A stretch of 64,000 bases of DNA from Coffea arabica (taxonomy: Eukaryota > Streptophyta > Magnoliopsida > Gentianales > Rubiaceae): the NCBI RefSeq assembly GCF_036785885.1, contig NC_092330.1, positions 3,196,525 to 3,260,524 on the forward strand, written 5' to 3'. This document shows, piece after piece, positions 1 to 11,759 of the stretch (its first letter is position 1; every line of letters begins with the position of its first letter). The notes under the pieces were generated by a model, which made no database searches, was not told the DNA's origin, and saw only the letters and a program-made list of their open reading frames with translations. Made by a program: the position numbers and the translations under genes.

Positions 1-1110
1 AAGTGTCAGCATAGCTTAGCTTCGAAAAACACTAATGACAAATGGGCATGTCGTCCAAAGCAGTGTAAATTCACATGGCTACGTGTCCTTAAAGCCATAT
101 ATTAAGACAACTCAAGATGCCTTCATAAATTGGATATCCTATTGATCCGCTACTGATGTTCTAATGCTCTACTGACACTTTCGATTATCACAAAAAAATG
201 TTTTTGTTGGCAGAGGGAATGCTATAGCACCATGGTATTCCTGACACATTTGAATGCTGCTAAAGATTTGAGGCTATCCCCACATTGGAAGGGACAACAC
301 TCGCCCTAGGTGTGAGGATAGATAAAGTGTCAGGTTAGATTATCTATACTAACACCATTAAATGCCGTTAAAGGCCATTTTTGTTGTAGTGTTATGTTTT
401 GTGGACTTGATTTTATTGGTGTTTTGTTAAAATCATCTTGTGAACAAAAAAGCTTGTTGTTAGAAACTTTGGTTTAAATTATTTTTTTAATTAGTTGCAA
501 TTCGATATGAATTCTAAATCATTAAGCCAAAGAAATGGAAAAAATTAAAACATAATTCATAATTTTCAAAATTGCACTTGTAAAAAAATATTCTACCTTT
601 AGTATTTCGCCCCCTACCTATAAATCCTATCTCCACCACTGTGGTAAAATAGGGAAGGGTATAATACTATGTAAATACATATACTATACAATACATTATG
701 TTGAAATATATTTTTTAAAAAATATGAGGACAATTCAGCATGAAAAAATGCATATAGCAAACGTATGCATATAATTAAATCCATATGTAAATAGTAATAA
801 TATATTTGAAAGTTATGGAACTAAAAACACAGATAAATTAACTATGATTTTCAAAAATTATGCTACATCTAATACCAATTTTCAAAGTATTTTTGTGTAG
901 GAGACAATAAATTTATTAAAATTTCATAACTGTCTATATGTGTAAAATATGATGTATGTCACTCTTAGCATATATCTCAATATCCTTACTCAAATTTTAA
1001 ATTTTTTCAAAAATTGAAGTATAATACATTAAAAATTTATTACTTGTCTTATGAGAGTATTTCAAAGTAAAAGTATTTTTCAGAATATTTTTGAAATGTA
1101 CTAAACACGA
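1..1110. other. AT-rich intergenic DNA, no gene seen
   Basis: I see no open frame longer than about 60 codons, no recognisable protein similarity and no clear terminal repeats here. The sequence is A/T-rich with short homopolymers. Confidence 0.5.
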
Positions 1111-1116
1111 AAGTTT

Positions 1117-1663
1117 TTTTAACAAAAAATAGTTCATAATGTCCTTCACATTTTGTTAAATAAATTTTTTTCATCCTTCATTTTTAAAATAATAATTTTA
1201 CGTCCCTTACAAGATTAAAAAGTTAAAATTTGATCCCAAATCAAAATTTTTATCACTTTTTACTCTAAATCTATCACGTGACCTATATATGGTCATTTTT
1301 TTAGGGACAAATATGCTAGATCCCATTTGTAGCAATACAAATGACCCAATCCATATTCATTTTTGCCTCTAAAAAGTATGATCTGACTAGAACCATATTT
1401 ATTTTTTTCCCAAAAATGTGGCATTTGATCCAATCCATATTTATTTTTATCACTAAAAAAGTGGAATTTGATTTTTTTTGTACATAATAAATGACTACAT
1501 ATGGGTCACGTGGTGATTTTAGACTAAAATATAGTTGAAATTTTTGGTTTGGACCAAATTTTGTTAATATGAATTTGTAAGGGATGTAAAGTTATTATTT
1601 TAAAAGTGAAGGACAAAAAAATTCATTTGACAAAATATGGGGAACATTTGGAACAACTTTTCC
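1117..1663. repeat. Fold-back (long inverted repeat) element
   Basis: Two arms of about 170 bp, at roughly 1117-1295 and 1490-1663, are imperfect reverse complements. Matching blocks include a 'TCCTTCA...TTTTAAAATAATAA' segment, 'CCCTTACAA', and 'CACGTGACC' pairing with 'GGTCACGTG'. The loop is about 190 bp. This is the layout of a non-autonomous DNA transposon or MITE with long TIRs. The exact ends and target-site duplication were not fixed by eye, so the superfamily is open. Confidence 0.6.
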
Positions 1664-3290
1664 TTCTATGAATGATATTTACAAACATGTGTAATGCGCA
1701 CATAAATCAAATATTTACTATCTAGGCCTCTTCGTTAGGAAATAGATTAAACCAATTCCAATTGTAGCACTAAACAATGAAGGAAACTATTTAATAATTT
1801 ATAAAACCCTCTTTTTCCTTTTTGAGTAGTTTCATATTTTTTTTCAACTTTTTTTGTATATCATTTATCTTAATAATTTCAATAATTTAGTTCAATAACT
1901 CCAACCCATTTGAGTAATTTCGTTTGACCATTAAAGATAGTTATAATTACTTTTACAAACAAATGTAGTTAGACCTATTATTTTAGTTATTTAAAGCAAT
2001 GCTTGTTCCAGTTATTAGTAGGCCTATCAATTGGGTTGGGTTAGCCTCAGCTCAGCCTAGTAGACCCTAAATTTATCAGGTCGAACCCTATACACGTGAG
2101 ATGAGTTGAATTTGTCCCAAAATATTTTGTGCTAATTGGATGGGAGTTAAGTTTGGGCTATACGTGTGTGTGTGTTTATTTATATATATACATCTTTATA
2201 ATAAATTTGTTATATTTTATTATTATTTATATGGATCCTATATATAATACTTATCTCTTAAATTTTATAAGTAATTCACGTAAAATTATATCCTGTTCAA
2301 AAAATGTTACATCGTTGAAAATAATTGTTATTGATAACCATCGATGCCTTGGTCCCATATCCGTGGTCCCTTGGATTACCTTGGATTTGTGAACATTGGA
2401 AATCCAATTCTTTTGTTGACAGATATAGTCTAGGAGACTGTGAATGTCATTGATGAATATATAGCCTCTGCTGTTGCGTACAAACTGAAATGCCTTGATC
2501 AATAAAATTTCGCATTTGACCTAAAAAAGGGACTCTTTGTCATTAGTGCATTACATTGATATGCCCAAAAAAAAAATTTTTAAAACTCAGTTATCTCTAC
2601 TAATGAAATTTTAGTTGTAAAAAAATGAATAATGAGATAGAAAAAAAAAATTATGTGGTGGATCATGATTAACACTCTATTATATATTAATAGAAATAAC
2701 ACACAAAAGAATGCAAAGAGTTCAATTTCAAAGAATATATATCTCTTCACCCATAAAATGATCTCCACCTCTAATTTTATACTTCATGTTCTCCGATCAT
2801 TTTAAATGAATAGCAATTATATGAATTAAAATAAAAAAAGAAAAAAACTTAATACCCAAATGGAAGATAACACCTAAGTTATTAACACCCATAGTTTTTT
2901 TTTTTTTTTTGACAACCAATCATTAACACCTAACTGAAATAGCACTATCAATCTTTTACACTCATCATTAAACAAAAAAAAAAACTGAAAAAATTCATTA
3001 AAATGGAAGATAAAATCAGGAAATGTGATGAAGGAGAACTTGAACTAAAAAACGAATGAAAATTTTTGCTGAAATGACATCAAAGAGAACATTTACATCA
3101 CCCAAAGGGAATACACGAAGCCGTGGATATAATACTTAGAAACCATAAAAAGGAAATTACACCTTAGAAATTCAATATCTTAGAAATGTTGTAGTTTGGA
3201 AAATATATACACTCCCAAAACGCATGAGATATTACTAGCTACCAATAATAGCACCATATAAATAAGGTCTAAAAACCCCATGCCTTGTGG
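1664..3290. other. Intergenic, no gene supported
   Basis: A short stretch near 2018-2110 ('GGCCTATCAATTGGGTTGGG') resembles the terminal repeat of the element at 42825-43642 and may be a fragment of that family. An 83-codon minus-strand frame at 2251-2502 has no family features that I recognise. The rest is AT-rich with several poly-A and poly-T runs. Confidence 0.4.
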
Positions 3291-3291
3291 G

Positions 3292-5310
3292 TTAGAACTT
3301 TTTAGACAGCTTCTCTTTCATTTTCTGAACTGCACCCTTAAGAGTTTCTTCATCTTTGCAAAAGGTAAACCCTTACAAGATTCTTTCCCTCTTCTGGATT
3401 GAAGTAAAAGACACTAGTTGGAATTTTGCTACAACGCCAACTTCCTTGATCAGATACTCACAGAAGGCAACATCGTTTTCCAGCCCAAAAGGAGTGTGAT
3501 CCACCATTACAAAATAAGTTCCACTGGAAGGATAAACTATGAAACCTGCAGCCTTCAATCCATCAACAAGGATCGCTTTCTTCGCCATGTAACTATTCTT
3601 TAGCTCCTGATAGTAGGAATCTGGGGCTCTGAGAGCTGTTGCAGCAGCATACTGCATTGGAGTTGATGTTGCAAATGTGAGAAAAGAATGGGCTTGCCTC
3701 ACTCCCCATGTCAAATGTGGAGGAGCTATTTCCCCACCCAGTCTTCCAACTGGTTAAGGAAAATGTCTTTCCTAACGAATTCGGAGTGACGGTTCTCCCA
3801 TACATCCCAGGAAGGGAAGCCATAGAAATGTGATCCATTTCGAAAGCCAGCTTGTCATAAACTTTATCAGTAAATGTTAGGAAATAGTAATAACTACAAC
3901 CACAGAAAATGGCTTTGACGTGAAGAATCATTTTTCTTAAGAAAATTTGTCTCCACTATTCTACTATCAGATTTGCGGCAATTCCCTCTAGGAATAACAC
4001 AGCCAACCAAAATTTTCACATAGTAGTATGAAGAAATTCTCCCAAAAATGGTTCAAAGAATATTGTTTTGAAAGAAATAGAAGAATAGTAAAACTAGAAG
4101 TAAAAGTGAGACTTCTTAACATCTGAACGTCCTTAATTTATAATGTTCAGATACCCCAAAAGAAATGTCATATCTTTTGAAGACATTTTTTTATGAATAG
4201 GCACCTTTTAAAATGAATGGACACTAAACGGACATTTAAGAGTTATATCATTAGACGCAGCCCCTAAAAGAAAATCGTTTAGTTAAGAAGAAATTTTAAA
4301 ACAAAATTAATTTTAATTAATTTTGGTTCTTAAGACTCAAGTGCCAAATTTGTAACCATTAAATTTATATTCTAATTCAATAGTCAACCGGATAAATGTA
4401 TGTGCAATTTTAAACTTTTCCTCCAAAATTTTCCACCATCCAAATTTATTTGAATAGGTGTGGACTTGATTATAAACCTCTTCTATTCTTCACACACTTT
4501 CAATGTGGAATTCATCATTGACTATTTCCTACAGTAAAAACTAGAACGCCATTCTGGATGCACAAAGATACTATCGCCCTAAGTTCTTCTCGAGCGAACA
4601 TCTTCCCCGTGGGATTATGGGGACTATTGATTAGGATTGCTCGAGTATTCTTGGAGATGATAGACCTGAGCTCATCAAGGGTTACAGAAAAATCTGGAGG
4701 CCGTAGAGTTACACTCCATTTTTTAGCACCAGCCATGGACAATGTGGCTTCATACGAGTCATAAAAAGGAGCAAAAAGGATCACTTCATCCTCTGGATCT
4801 ATTAAGCCTGAAATGGTTGCAGCAATTGCTTACAGCTGAGTTGAGGGTCTGGCACACCATATCCACGAGCATATTGATTTCGCCCGTCTTTAATAGCTTG
4901 GATAGCTGCTTCTTTAACAAATTCGGGTCCGTTAAAATTGGGAAAGCCTTGCCCTAGGTTAATAGCTCCATGCTTAACTGCAAGCATGCTCATTTGTGTG
5001 AAGACTGTGGTTTTAAACTTCTCCAATCTCTTTGCGACCTGAAGATTCAAGATTAAAATGTATAAAGTTGAAAGATAAAAATAGAATACTGAACTAGATC
5101 ACATAATAACGACGAATAGGCAATCAATCAGAAATAACAAATCAAATTGACCAACAAAGCAACCCAAAAGGAGGCAAATAATAACGAATACTATGCGATT
5201 GAATGAAACAGGAAGTCAACATATTAAGTACAAATAAACCAAATTAATAAATAAATATGATGACGGTAAAAGAACAGGATAGAAAAACTTACTGCAGGCT
5301 CCGTTGTCTC
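3292..5310 (-). pseudogene. Broken PLP-dependent aminotransferase (DapC / kynurenine aminotransferase-like)
   Basis: Fold-type I PLP aminotransferases of this plant family are usually annotated as kynurenine-oxoglutarate or N-succinyl-diaminopimelate aminotransferase-like, and here the gene is dead. Minus-strand exon-like blocks include 5040-4802 (GAINLGQGFPNF, QYARGYGVP), 4800-4515 (DEVILFAPFYDSYEATLSM, NSPHNPTGKMF), 3870-3740 (VYDKLAFEMDHISMASLPGM, SLGKTFSLT with the PLP lysine region) and 3740-3292 (RQAHSFLTFATSTP, PSSGTYFV, ending KLSKKF-stop). The segment between YGVP and EAIAAT, about 30 residues with the VTVTSGCTEA motif, is missing. Single- or double-base insertions break the frame near 3738, 3429 and 3371. 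A degenerate first-exon end with a GTAAGT donor lies near 5290. Introns remain, so it decayed from a genomic copy, not a processed one. The family call is firm; the exact enzyme is not. Confidence 0.85.
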
Positions 5311-6169
5311 ATTGATTGGCGATCAGACTTTAGAGTTGTTTTTCTTCTTCTCGGGTTCTTCTATGGTCCTAAGGTTCTTCTAGGGTCTTGGGAGGACCGA
5401 GATTGGGGATTGAAAGAGAAACAGCAGAAGTTATTTTAACACAAAAAAATTTATTAACCAAAAATACACAACAATAACAATACTAAATCATATCTTTCAC
5501 TTACTAATTCACGCCACAATATCTCTCAAAACACTCAAAGACTAGAATTTCTCAAGTATTCTCTTAACCTTCCACTTCAAAGAAACACTGCACTAACACT
5601 AGTACATATATATATTTATGTGTGTATGTATATACCTTCAAATATCTCTCAAAACACTCGAAGACTGTAGGTCTTTGAAGAATTTCTCAATTATTCTCTC
5701 AAGCTCCCTCTTTAAAGAAAAACCGCACTAGCACTGGTACATATATATAGACCTTCAAGTTGACTAATACAAAAGATTCCGAAACCGAAACTGACATGGG
5801 ACTCTTCTACTAATGCGTCAACCGACATGAATACAATAAAAGTTTGGTCGGTTTTTTGTGATTAATAAAAGATTGGTAAGTCGAACTTGCTTGGAAAAGA
5901 AAGTGTTATCTATTTGATGACTGAAAACTCAATGTTTGATTCTTTTTACAGGAATACAATCATACGATGTTAAAAGTTTAATTGCTTTATCAGAGCAGCA
6001 CTTAAACTTAGGTTCATGACAGAATAAATCAATCACTTCTTTCTATGCTACGTAAGATTTCTTAGTTATTTGCTTTATATTTGATTTTTTTTGTTGGTTC
6101 CGGATAACTGTATTCTTTAACTTGATTATTTATAATTGAATTTATTTTACGAAAAAACAACCAATTTTA
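5311..6169. other. Intergenic with a ~120-bp tandem duplication
   Basis: The segment at about 5517-5636 ('ATATCTCTCAAAACACTC...CACTAGTACATATATATA') is repeated with substitutions at about 5638-5757. No gene is visible in the stretch. Confidence 0.6.
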
Positions 6170-6708
6170 TGTTAGGAAATTGGCTTAATTTCTTTTAGAT
6201 AGAGTTCTTGTGTTTGTGTGGAAGTAACTAGTTTCCTAATTGGTTTTAGTTACTTGAAATAGTAGCCAAAAAATATTCTATTTAGTTTAGAATTAGAAGT
6301 TATTTCCCATTCTGTACAAGTTTAGGAATTATAATTGGTTTTCTATTGTTATTTGGGTTTTGACCAAATAATGTTCCTTATAAATAGATGGGTTGGCATA
6401 CTACACAAGAGACACACAAGGAGACACAAGAGCATCATGTAGCCTTATACATGGGATGTGAGAGAGGGTTCTTGGGAGATGAGAGATGGTATACAAGGGT
6501 AGGACTTAGGTTCAAATTGTATTCTTGTATAGAGTTTTCCTTTCATAATAAAGAACGAGTTTCTCTCCGTGGATGTAAACTCAATGGTGGAAGCGAACCA
6601 CGTTAATTTTGTGTGCCATCTATCTTTCATGCTTGTATCTTGTTTACCCTTAAATTCTTGTGTACTTGATATTTCAATAGTTGTATATTCCGTGTTTGGA
6701 TCATAACA
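6170..6708 (+). repeat. 5' LTR
   Basis: Direct repeat of 7482-7634; TG...CA ends; TATAAATA at about 6380 as the likely LTR promoter. The PBS starts two bases downstream of its end. Confidence 0.8.
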
Positions 6709-7481
6709 AGTGGTATCAGAGTTTCAAGTTACGAGACTGGGCAATACAGCAAAGTTTGTGGTTGGATTCTAGTTAACTATTGAGATCAAGTAGATTGGTA
6801 GCTGTTACTAATTGAACAATTTAATGAGTGGTATCCTTGTTTCAATGGTTTGGCAAAAAACATTGATGGTGAAGGATAGGAAGTCGAAAAGTATGCAGAT
6901 GCTTGACGGTGTATCTAGGCAGGTGATTCAAAAGTCAAAGAAAATATGGAGTCCAATGTTGATTTTGGACGTGAATCGGTGGAGACTTTCTCACACCTCC
7001 AACGGTTGATACTTCATCCCGATGGCTTTTAGATCTTGGTTATGTTTTTAGGTGGTGTGACACGTGTCCCAAAGAAACAAAGAGATCTAATTTCCATGCG
7101 CCAGAAGACTCTGACAGTTATGAGTGTTTCGTTTTAGGTGGAGTCTTGGAAACCATACATAGCGAGACAGTTCTGAGGATGGGGAGAAGTATGGTGATTT
7201 TACCAATTGATTACCTCAATGGTTAGGGTTAGAGCTCACAGAAGGGGATCCCGTGTTGCAAGTGGTGGTAAGAAAAAATCCTGCAAAGGGAGACAGTGAA
7301 TTGATGCACCTTCTCGCAAGTCAATAGGAGGTTAGATTCGGAGCAACTACACATGTTCATTTACCGATTGAATCAATTTGGTATCAGGACTGTATTCATT
7401 CGGGTGTGTAGTTCAGTACCATATTATTTGGTAGTTGAAGGCAAATGGTTGTTAAAAGAAATTTTCGCCAAGGTGGAGATT

Positions 7482-7634
7482 TGTTAGGAAATTGGCTTAA
7501 TTTCTTTTAGGTAGAATTCTTGTTTTGTGTGGAAGTAACTAGTTTTTTAATTGGTTTTAGTTACTTGAAGTAGTAGCCAAAAAATATTCTATTTAGTTTA
7601 GAATTAGAAGTTATTTCCTATTATGTACAAGATT
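7482..7634 (+). repeat. Truncated 3' LTR
   Basis: Only the first ~153 bases of the LTR remain; similarity to the 5' LTR stops after 'ATGTACAAG'. The distal end and the downstream target-site duplication are missing. Confidence 0.75.
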
Positions 7635-7955
7635 TTATATGGTTAGAAAGTTGTTGGTTAATCTTGCAAGACAAAGTGGCGTATAATCCACTGTCGAATT
7701 TCCACACTCAGATGGTATATTATTGTCTCCGATGGACTTGAAGTATGATTCAGACAATTTGGTTGGGTTGTAATAGAGTCAAGAAAATTGTTTAAAACAA
7801 AGAGTAGAGAAGTAAACAAGCAGAAATGAGGACGAATTCGGTTCAAGTTTGTAATACCTATAAAAATGAAGGATTAAATGCCTATTATATGTGTTCTTAT
7901 GCTGTTAGTATGAACCTCTCCATATATTATTTAGAGATTGGACCAATTATTTGAA

Positions 7956-8214
7956 GGGAAAATCGCCAATTTAATCCCTAAACTTTTTCACTTAAATAAA
8001 TTTCGTCATTTACGATTTTTTTTCACCAATTTAGTTTTCAAACAATTTTATCGGGTTCAATGTAGGACTTATTGGGCAGCGCTGCCACATTTTATATATT
8101 TCGCATGGCGGGCAAAGGGTATGATTGGAATGATAGGTCCGACTGTCTAATTATAGGGATTATAATAAAGACTTTAGATGATTAAATACAAAAACCTCTT
8201 AAAATTGAGAGAGA
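7956..8214 (+). repeat. Left TIR of Pack-MULE I
   Basis: Reverse complement of 9573-9832 with scattered substitutions; outer end GGGAAAATCG. Confidence 0.9.
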
Positions 8215-8555
8215 AGAGCACTAAAGAGAAACCAGACCAAGGTTTCTGCAAAAAGTCAGCCACTTGCCATGAGTTGCATACTTTCCTCTTCTACTATAGT
8301 ATAGTAAGTTGTCTGCATTTGTCACTGGGATTTTACCAGGCAGAGCTAATGGAACCAGAGCTTTTCCACGTACTTTTAGCACTGTAACATGGTTCTACAT
8401 TTCAGTGTTTCACTGCTTCTCAAATGCCGCCCAAAGTACAGCACTAAAGATAGACATAAAAAAGATTAACATAGTAAGTTGTTCCAAGGGAAAGGAACAT
8501 AGTACACAAGGTCGCATTCACGCAAGTTGTATATGTCCCGGCTTAGAAGATTTAG

Positions 8556-9500
8556 TCACTCCCGAGACCCCGGTGCCACTCCATCTAAGTATATATCCAA
8601 ATCCAAGAACATAGATGCCTTGCCCTTGCTGTCGCTATTGTTGCTGTCGTTGTTGGAGGGCATTGTGTGGAGCGGTGGACCTGGCATAATTGTATGGCCT
8701 CAACTGCAGAGGACAAGTTGAAGAAGAAGAAGAAGGCGGAGGTAGAGGTAGAGATGAACACAAATGGGGAAATTGTGATGGCATTGTAGGATGATCGATT
8801 GCTGTGGAAGGTAATGCAAGTATGTCCCAGTTATCATCCTCCTAATCCTCCTCCGATGACTCCGAGATGGGGCAATCCATGTTAACTCCAAACAGCCTTA
8901 GCCGCTTTGCTGCGGCCTTTCCTTGGACCACTGGCACCAACTCAAACACCATTGGCTCCTCCGCCTCCCTATTCTCCTCTACCATCACCTTCTCCGGGTT
9001 CAGCCCAACGCTGCCTCCTCCTTTTTGTACCAGTTGCACCGTTCCAATTCCCAAATTAACTTGGAGTGGCCTTGCAGCCGCAACGGATCTGAGATAAATG
9101 AACGGGCCAGAACAAGGGTTCCCCTTCATTACATTGTCGTAGGCATAGTTGTTGCTTAGATGATGAGGATTAGATGGATGGGGATTGTTGTTAATACCAA
9201 CACCAATAGTAGCATTATTTAGTTGTAGCAATTGGGAATTGTCCCTAGGGGTTTGTTGCTGCTGATGATGCTGCAAGTAGAAAGGATGGTTCCAAGGATG
9301 GGGGAAAGAATATTGATGATGTGGAAGCAATTGCGAAAAACTAGTAGTGGACATGGAAGGAGGCAATTGGAGGTGATTAGGAGCGTCGGGTCGGCGCCTC
9401 CAATCAATGAACAATCGATCCTTGCCCAGCTCACCTACTCCACGCTGAAAGGAGATGATGCCCCCGGCATTGAGCTTCTTTTCCTTGACGAGCGGCTCTA
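8556..9500 (-). pseudogene. Captured 3' part of an NGATHA-type B3 transcription factor
   Basis: Reading on the minus strand from about 9500, the end of a B3 DNA-binding domain is clear: VKEKKLNAGGIISFQRGVGE, then GKDRLFIDWRRRPD. A Gln/Asn/His-rich linker follows. Next comes the family's RLFGVNMDCP motif at about 8870-8900, the RLFGV repression motif of NGATHA and related B3 proteins. The frame hits an in-frame TAG at 8842-8844. The reading then continues as DDNWDILALPSTAIDHP and, after one frame change, SKGKASMFLDLDIYL, ending at a TGA at 8556-8558. The first part of the B3 domain is absent. The fragment lies wholly inside the Pack-MULE, so it was captured and is not a resident gene. Any transcript would lack a complete DNA-binding domain. 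Confidence 0.85.
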
Positions 9501-9572
9501 GTCTTTTCTTAAATTTTGATCCTTATAACCCTCTCCAGCCTTTTCTTAAATTTTGATCCTCATGAACCCTAT

Positions 9573-9832
9573 TTCTCTCTCAATTTTCAGAGGGTTTTGT
9601 CCTTAATCGTCTAAAAGTCCTTGTTATAATCCCTATAATTAGATGGTCAAGCCTGTCATTCCAATTATACCCTTAACCTGCCATGCGAAATACATAAAAT
9701 GCGGTGGCACCACCTAATAAGTCCTACATTGTACCCGATACAATTATTTGATAACTATATTGGTGAAAAAAAACCGTAAAGAATGAAATTGGTTCAAGTG
9801 AAAAAGTTTAGAGATTAAATTGGGGATTTCCC
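9573..9832 (-). repeat. Right TIR of Pack-MULE I
   Basis: Reverse complement of 7956-8214; outer end ...GGGGATTTCCC, followed at once by the 9-bp duplication. Confidence 0.9.
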
Positions 9833-9841
9833 TTATTTGAA

Positions 9842-10790
9842 AGTATTGACAGTAAACTTTTCTCCTGATAGTGCATTTCAATTGCAATTCTAGAGTAGCC
9901 TGATAGTGTATTTCAATTGCACTAGAAATCTTTCACTTGTGTATTCCTAAACAATGTACTGCTTTTAGAAAATGATTGGTTACATTTCCTTTTGGATGAT
10001 TAAAGATCTTTGTTTTCGGAAGTTTTATCATTTTATTTTATTCACTACTAAAATTAACGTTGTTCAGTGCATTAGCGTGAGGTTGCAATCTGGAACTTTA
10101 GCCTTTTATTTTATTTCAAATTTTTATCTCATTATTGCATTTGCATTTCTAATAATTTACTAGTTATCCAAAAAAGACCTAACATCAAGCACCTTTCAAA
10201 GAGAGTTTGAATAAATCAAACAAATTTTTTTTGTATCATCCTTCACTATGAAAATAAATAATTTCCCAATGCTTATACATGGGACTACAAGCTAGTATGT
10301 ACATATATGTGTATACACATATACAAATACACACACACATACATAAATACATATAATTACCATCTCAAAGAAAGCCAAACGCGTTCTCAATTTGTGGACA
10401 TCTCAACTGTGAGGTCAAAAAATAAAGAATAGAATTCCTGAGGTGTTAGAGTCAATTTTTTTTATTAGTTTTATTGATGGTGCTACACAGGCGAATTAAC
10501 TAGCAAGAAAGAATGTAGGACAAGGATAGAAAGTGCTCTTGTTCATTATTGTGAGTTTAACACTTGAAGAAACACGACTCCTTCATTCTTATATTCTAAA
10601 ACTTATTTAGATAAAATAACATGATTCAATCATGTCAAGATACTCATGAAAGTACAATGAATGACAAATCATCGTCTGAAATTGGTAACCTTACAAATGG
10701 TGATGTGAAATTGACTGAGGATAATTCATCTCTTTCTCATGGGAGGATCAGTACATGATAGCTGGTTTAAAAGAGCAGCATGAAGATTTT
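9842..10790. other. Intergenic, nothing recognised
   Basis: There is AT-rich sequence with a dinucleotide-like patch around 10295-10350 (TATGTGTATACACATATAC, then ACACACACAC). No gene or element boundary is supported. Confidence 0.45.
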
Positions 10791-10799
10791 GCTTCTAAG

Positions 10800-11086
10800 A
10801 TTAAGATCTTGTTTGATTACCCTATTTAACATTTAAATTTAATGGATTCAGATCTAAACATATTCAAACCGTTTAATAACAAAAAATTGAACATTTAAAA
10901 TAATTAAGTGGCGCTAATTTTCTAGGCAAAATTTGCTTCCAAAATTAAGTAATAAACTATTTACTTATCACTGAATGTGATATGCACTCAAATGTATTAG
11001 ATTTAATATTTAACAATTCAATAATTTAATAAATTCTGAATTCAGATTTCAAATTTCAGATTTCAGTTTTATCAAACAAACCCTAA
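10800..11086 (-). repeat. MITE copy, same family as 22247-22520
   Basis: This matches, in reverse orientation, the copy at 22247-22520. Shared blocks include the 'TGAAATCTGAAATYTG' run, 'TTTGAGTG.ATATCA' and 'CAATGATAAGT'. The outer right end reads ATCAAACAAACCCTAAG, the complement of CTTAGGGTGCGTTTGAT, a hAT-type MITE end. It carries no coding sequence. Confidence 0.6.
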
Positions 11087-11538
11087 GGCTATATAAGATA
11101 CTAAAGTCCTCATGCTATGTGTTCTCCCACAAAACTAGCTTTGAACAAGTTTTGCTCTTGCAACAAGTTAAGCCATCATTTTTCCCCCCCAACAGCAGAA
11201 TGGTAAAAAGGCAGTCATCCTCATGCATGTGGCTTTATATTCCGCTCCTTTTCCCGTTATTGTTTTCTAACTTGAGGATGTCATTGCGAAAGGAGTGGGA
11301 AGCCATTGCTGTGAGGTTTGTCAAATATATGATTTCTAACTTGAGGAATTAATTACTCCAATAACATATTTGAAAACAATAGCATCCGAAAAGATTGTAT
11401 TTTTTTTTTATATTGTTTTTGCCATTTTTCTATCTTCTTTTCACCTTTTCATCAATGTTTCACATCAAGAAGAACAAGCATACAATTTACAATTTACATA
11501 GTTTTATTTACCCTAAGAAACTTCAGAATCTTCAACAG
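11087..11538. other. Intergenic, nothing recognised
   Basis: A 77-codon open frame at 11119-11352 has no recognisable features. Nothing else is seen. Confidence 0.4.
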
Positions 11539-11547
11539 TTTATTATA

Positions 11548-11656
11548 TGGTAAAATACAAGGAACCCCTTGTGGTTTCGTAAAAAGACACTTTACCCCCC
11601 TATTATTTAGAAACCTCCACATAAACACCCTAAACTTCATAACTAAAGTGGAAATT
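11548..11656 (+). repeat. Left TIR of Pack-MULE II
   Basis: Reverse complement of 13275-13383 with few differences. Confidence 0.9.
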
Positions 11657-11759
11657 ACCTTCTAAACGGGCTAAGTTACCGACAACATGTTGAATACCCA
11701 AAATACCCTCATTTATAATAGAGGGTATACTTTGACACATACATCTCTGTCTGAACAAG

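Larger units (their letters stand above)
6170..7634 (+). mobile_element. Small non-coding LTR retrotransposon, 3' LTR truncated
   Basis: The 5' LTR (6170-6708, 539 bp) begins TGTTAGGAAATTGG and ends AACA. The 3' LTR starts with the same sequence at 7482 and stays similar to about 7634, where it is cut. A primer-binding site, TGGTATCAGAGTTTC, follows the 5' LTR at 6711 and matches initiator tRNA-Met priming. A purine tract, AAGGTGGAGAT, directly precedes the 3' LTR. A TATAAATA box sits at about 6380 in the 5' LTR. The interior is only about 770 bp and shows no gag or pol, so it is a deletion derivative or TRIM/SMART-like element. LTR ends and priming site suggest a Copia origin (inference). 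Confidence 0.85.
7956..9832. mobile_element. Pack-MULE with ~260-bp TIRs and captured NGATHA-like exon
   Basis: Long terminal inverted repeats lie at about 7956-8214 and 9573-9832, starting GGGAAAA / GGGAAAT. Perfect 9-bp target-site duplications, TTATTTGAA, flank them at 7947-7955 and 9833-9841. Long TIRs plus a 9-bp duplication are diagnostic of Mutator-like elements. There is no transposase. The 1.36-kb interior holds a B3 transcription-factor fragment on the minus strand and about 230 bp (8230-8460) that I could not assign. A 20-base word, 'CTTTTCTTAAATTTTGATCC', occurs twice at the edge of the captured segment (about 9503 and 9540). Confidence 0.93.

Noticed and set aside
8867..9501. Overlapping plus-strand frames of 76-89 codons
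   Set aside because: They are the antisense of the captured NGATHA exon; the minus strand carries the family motifs.
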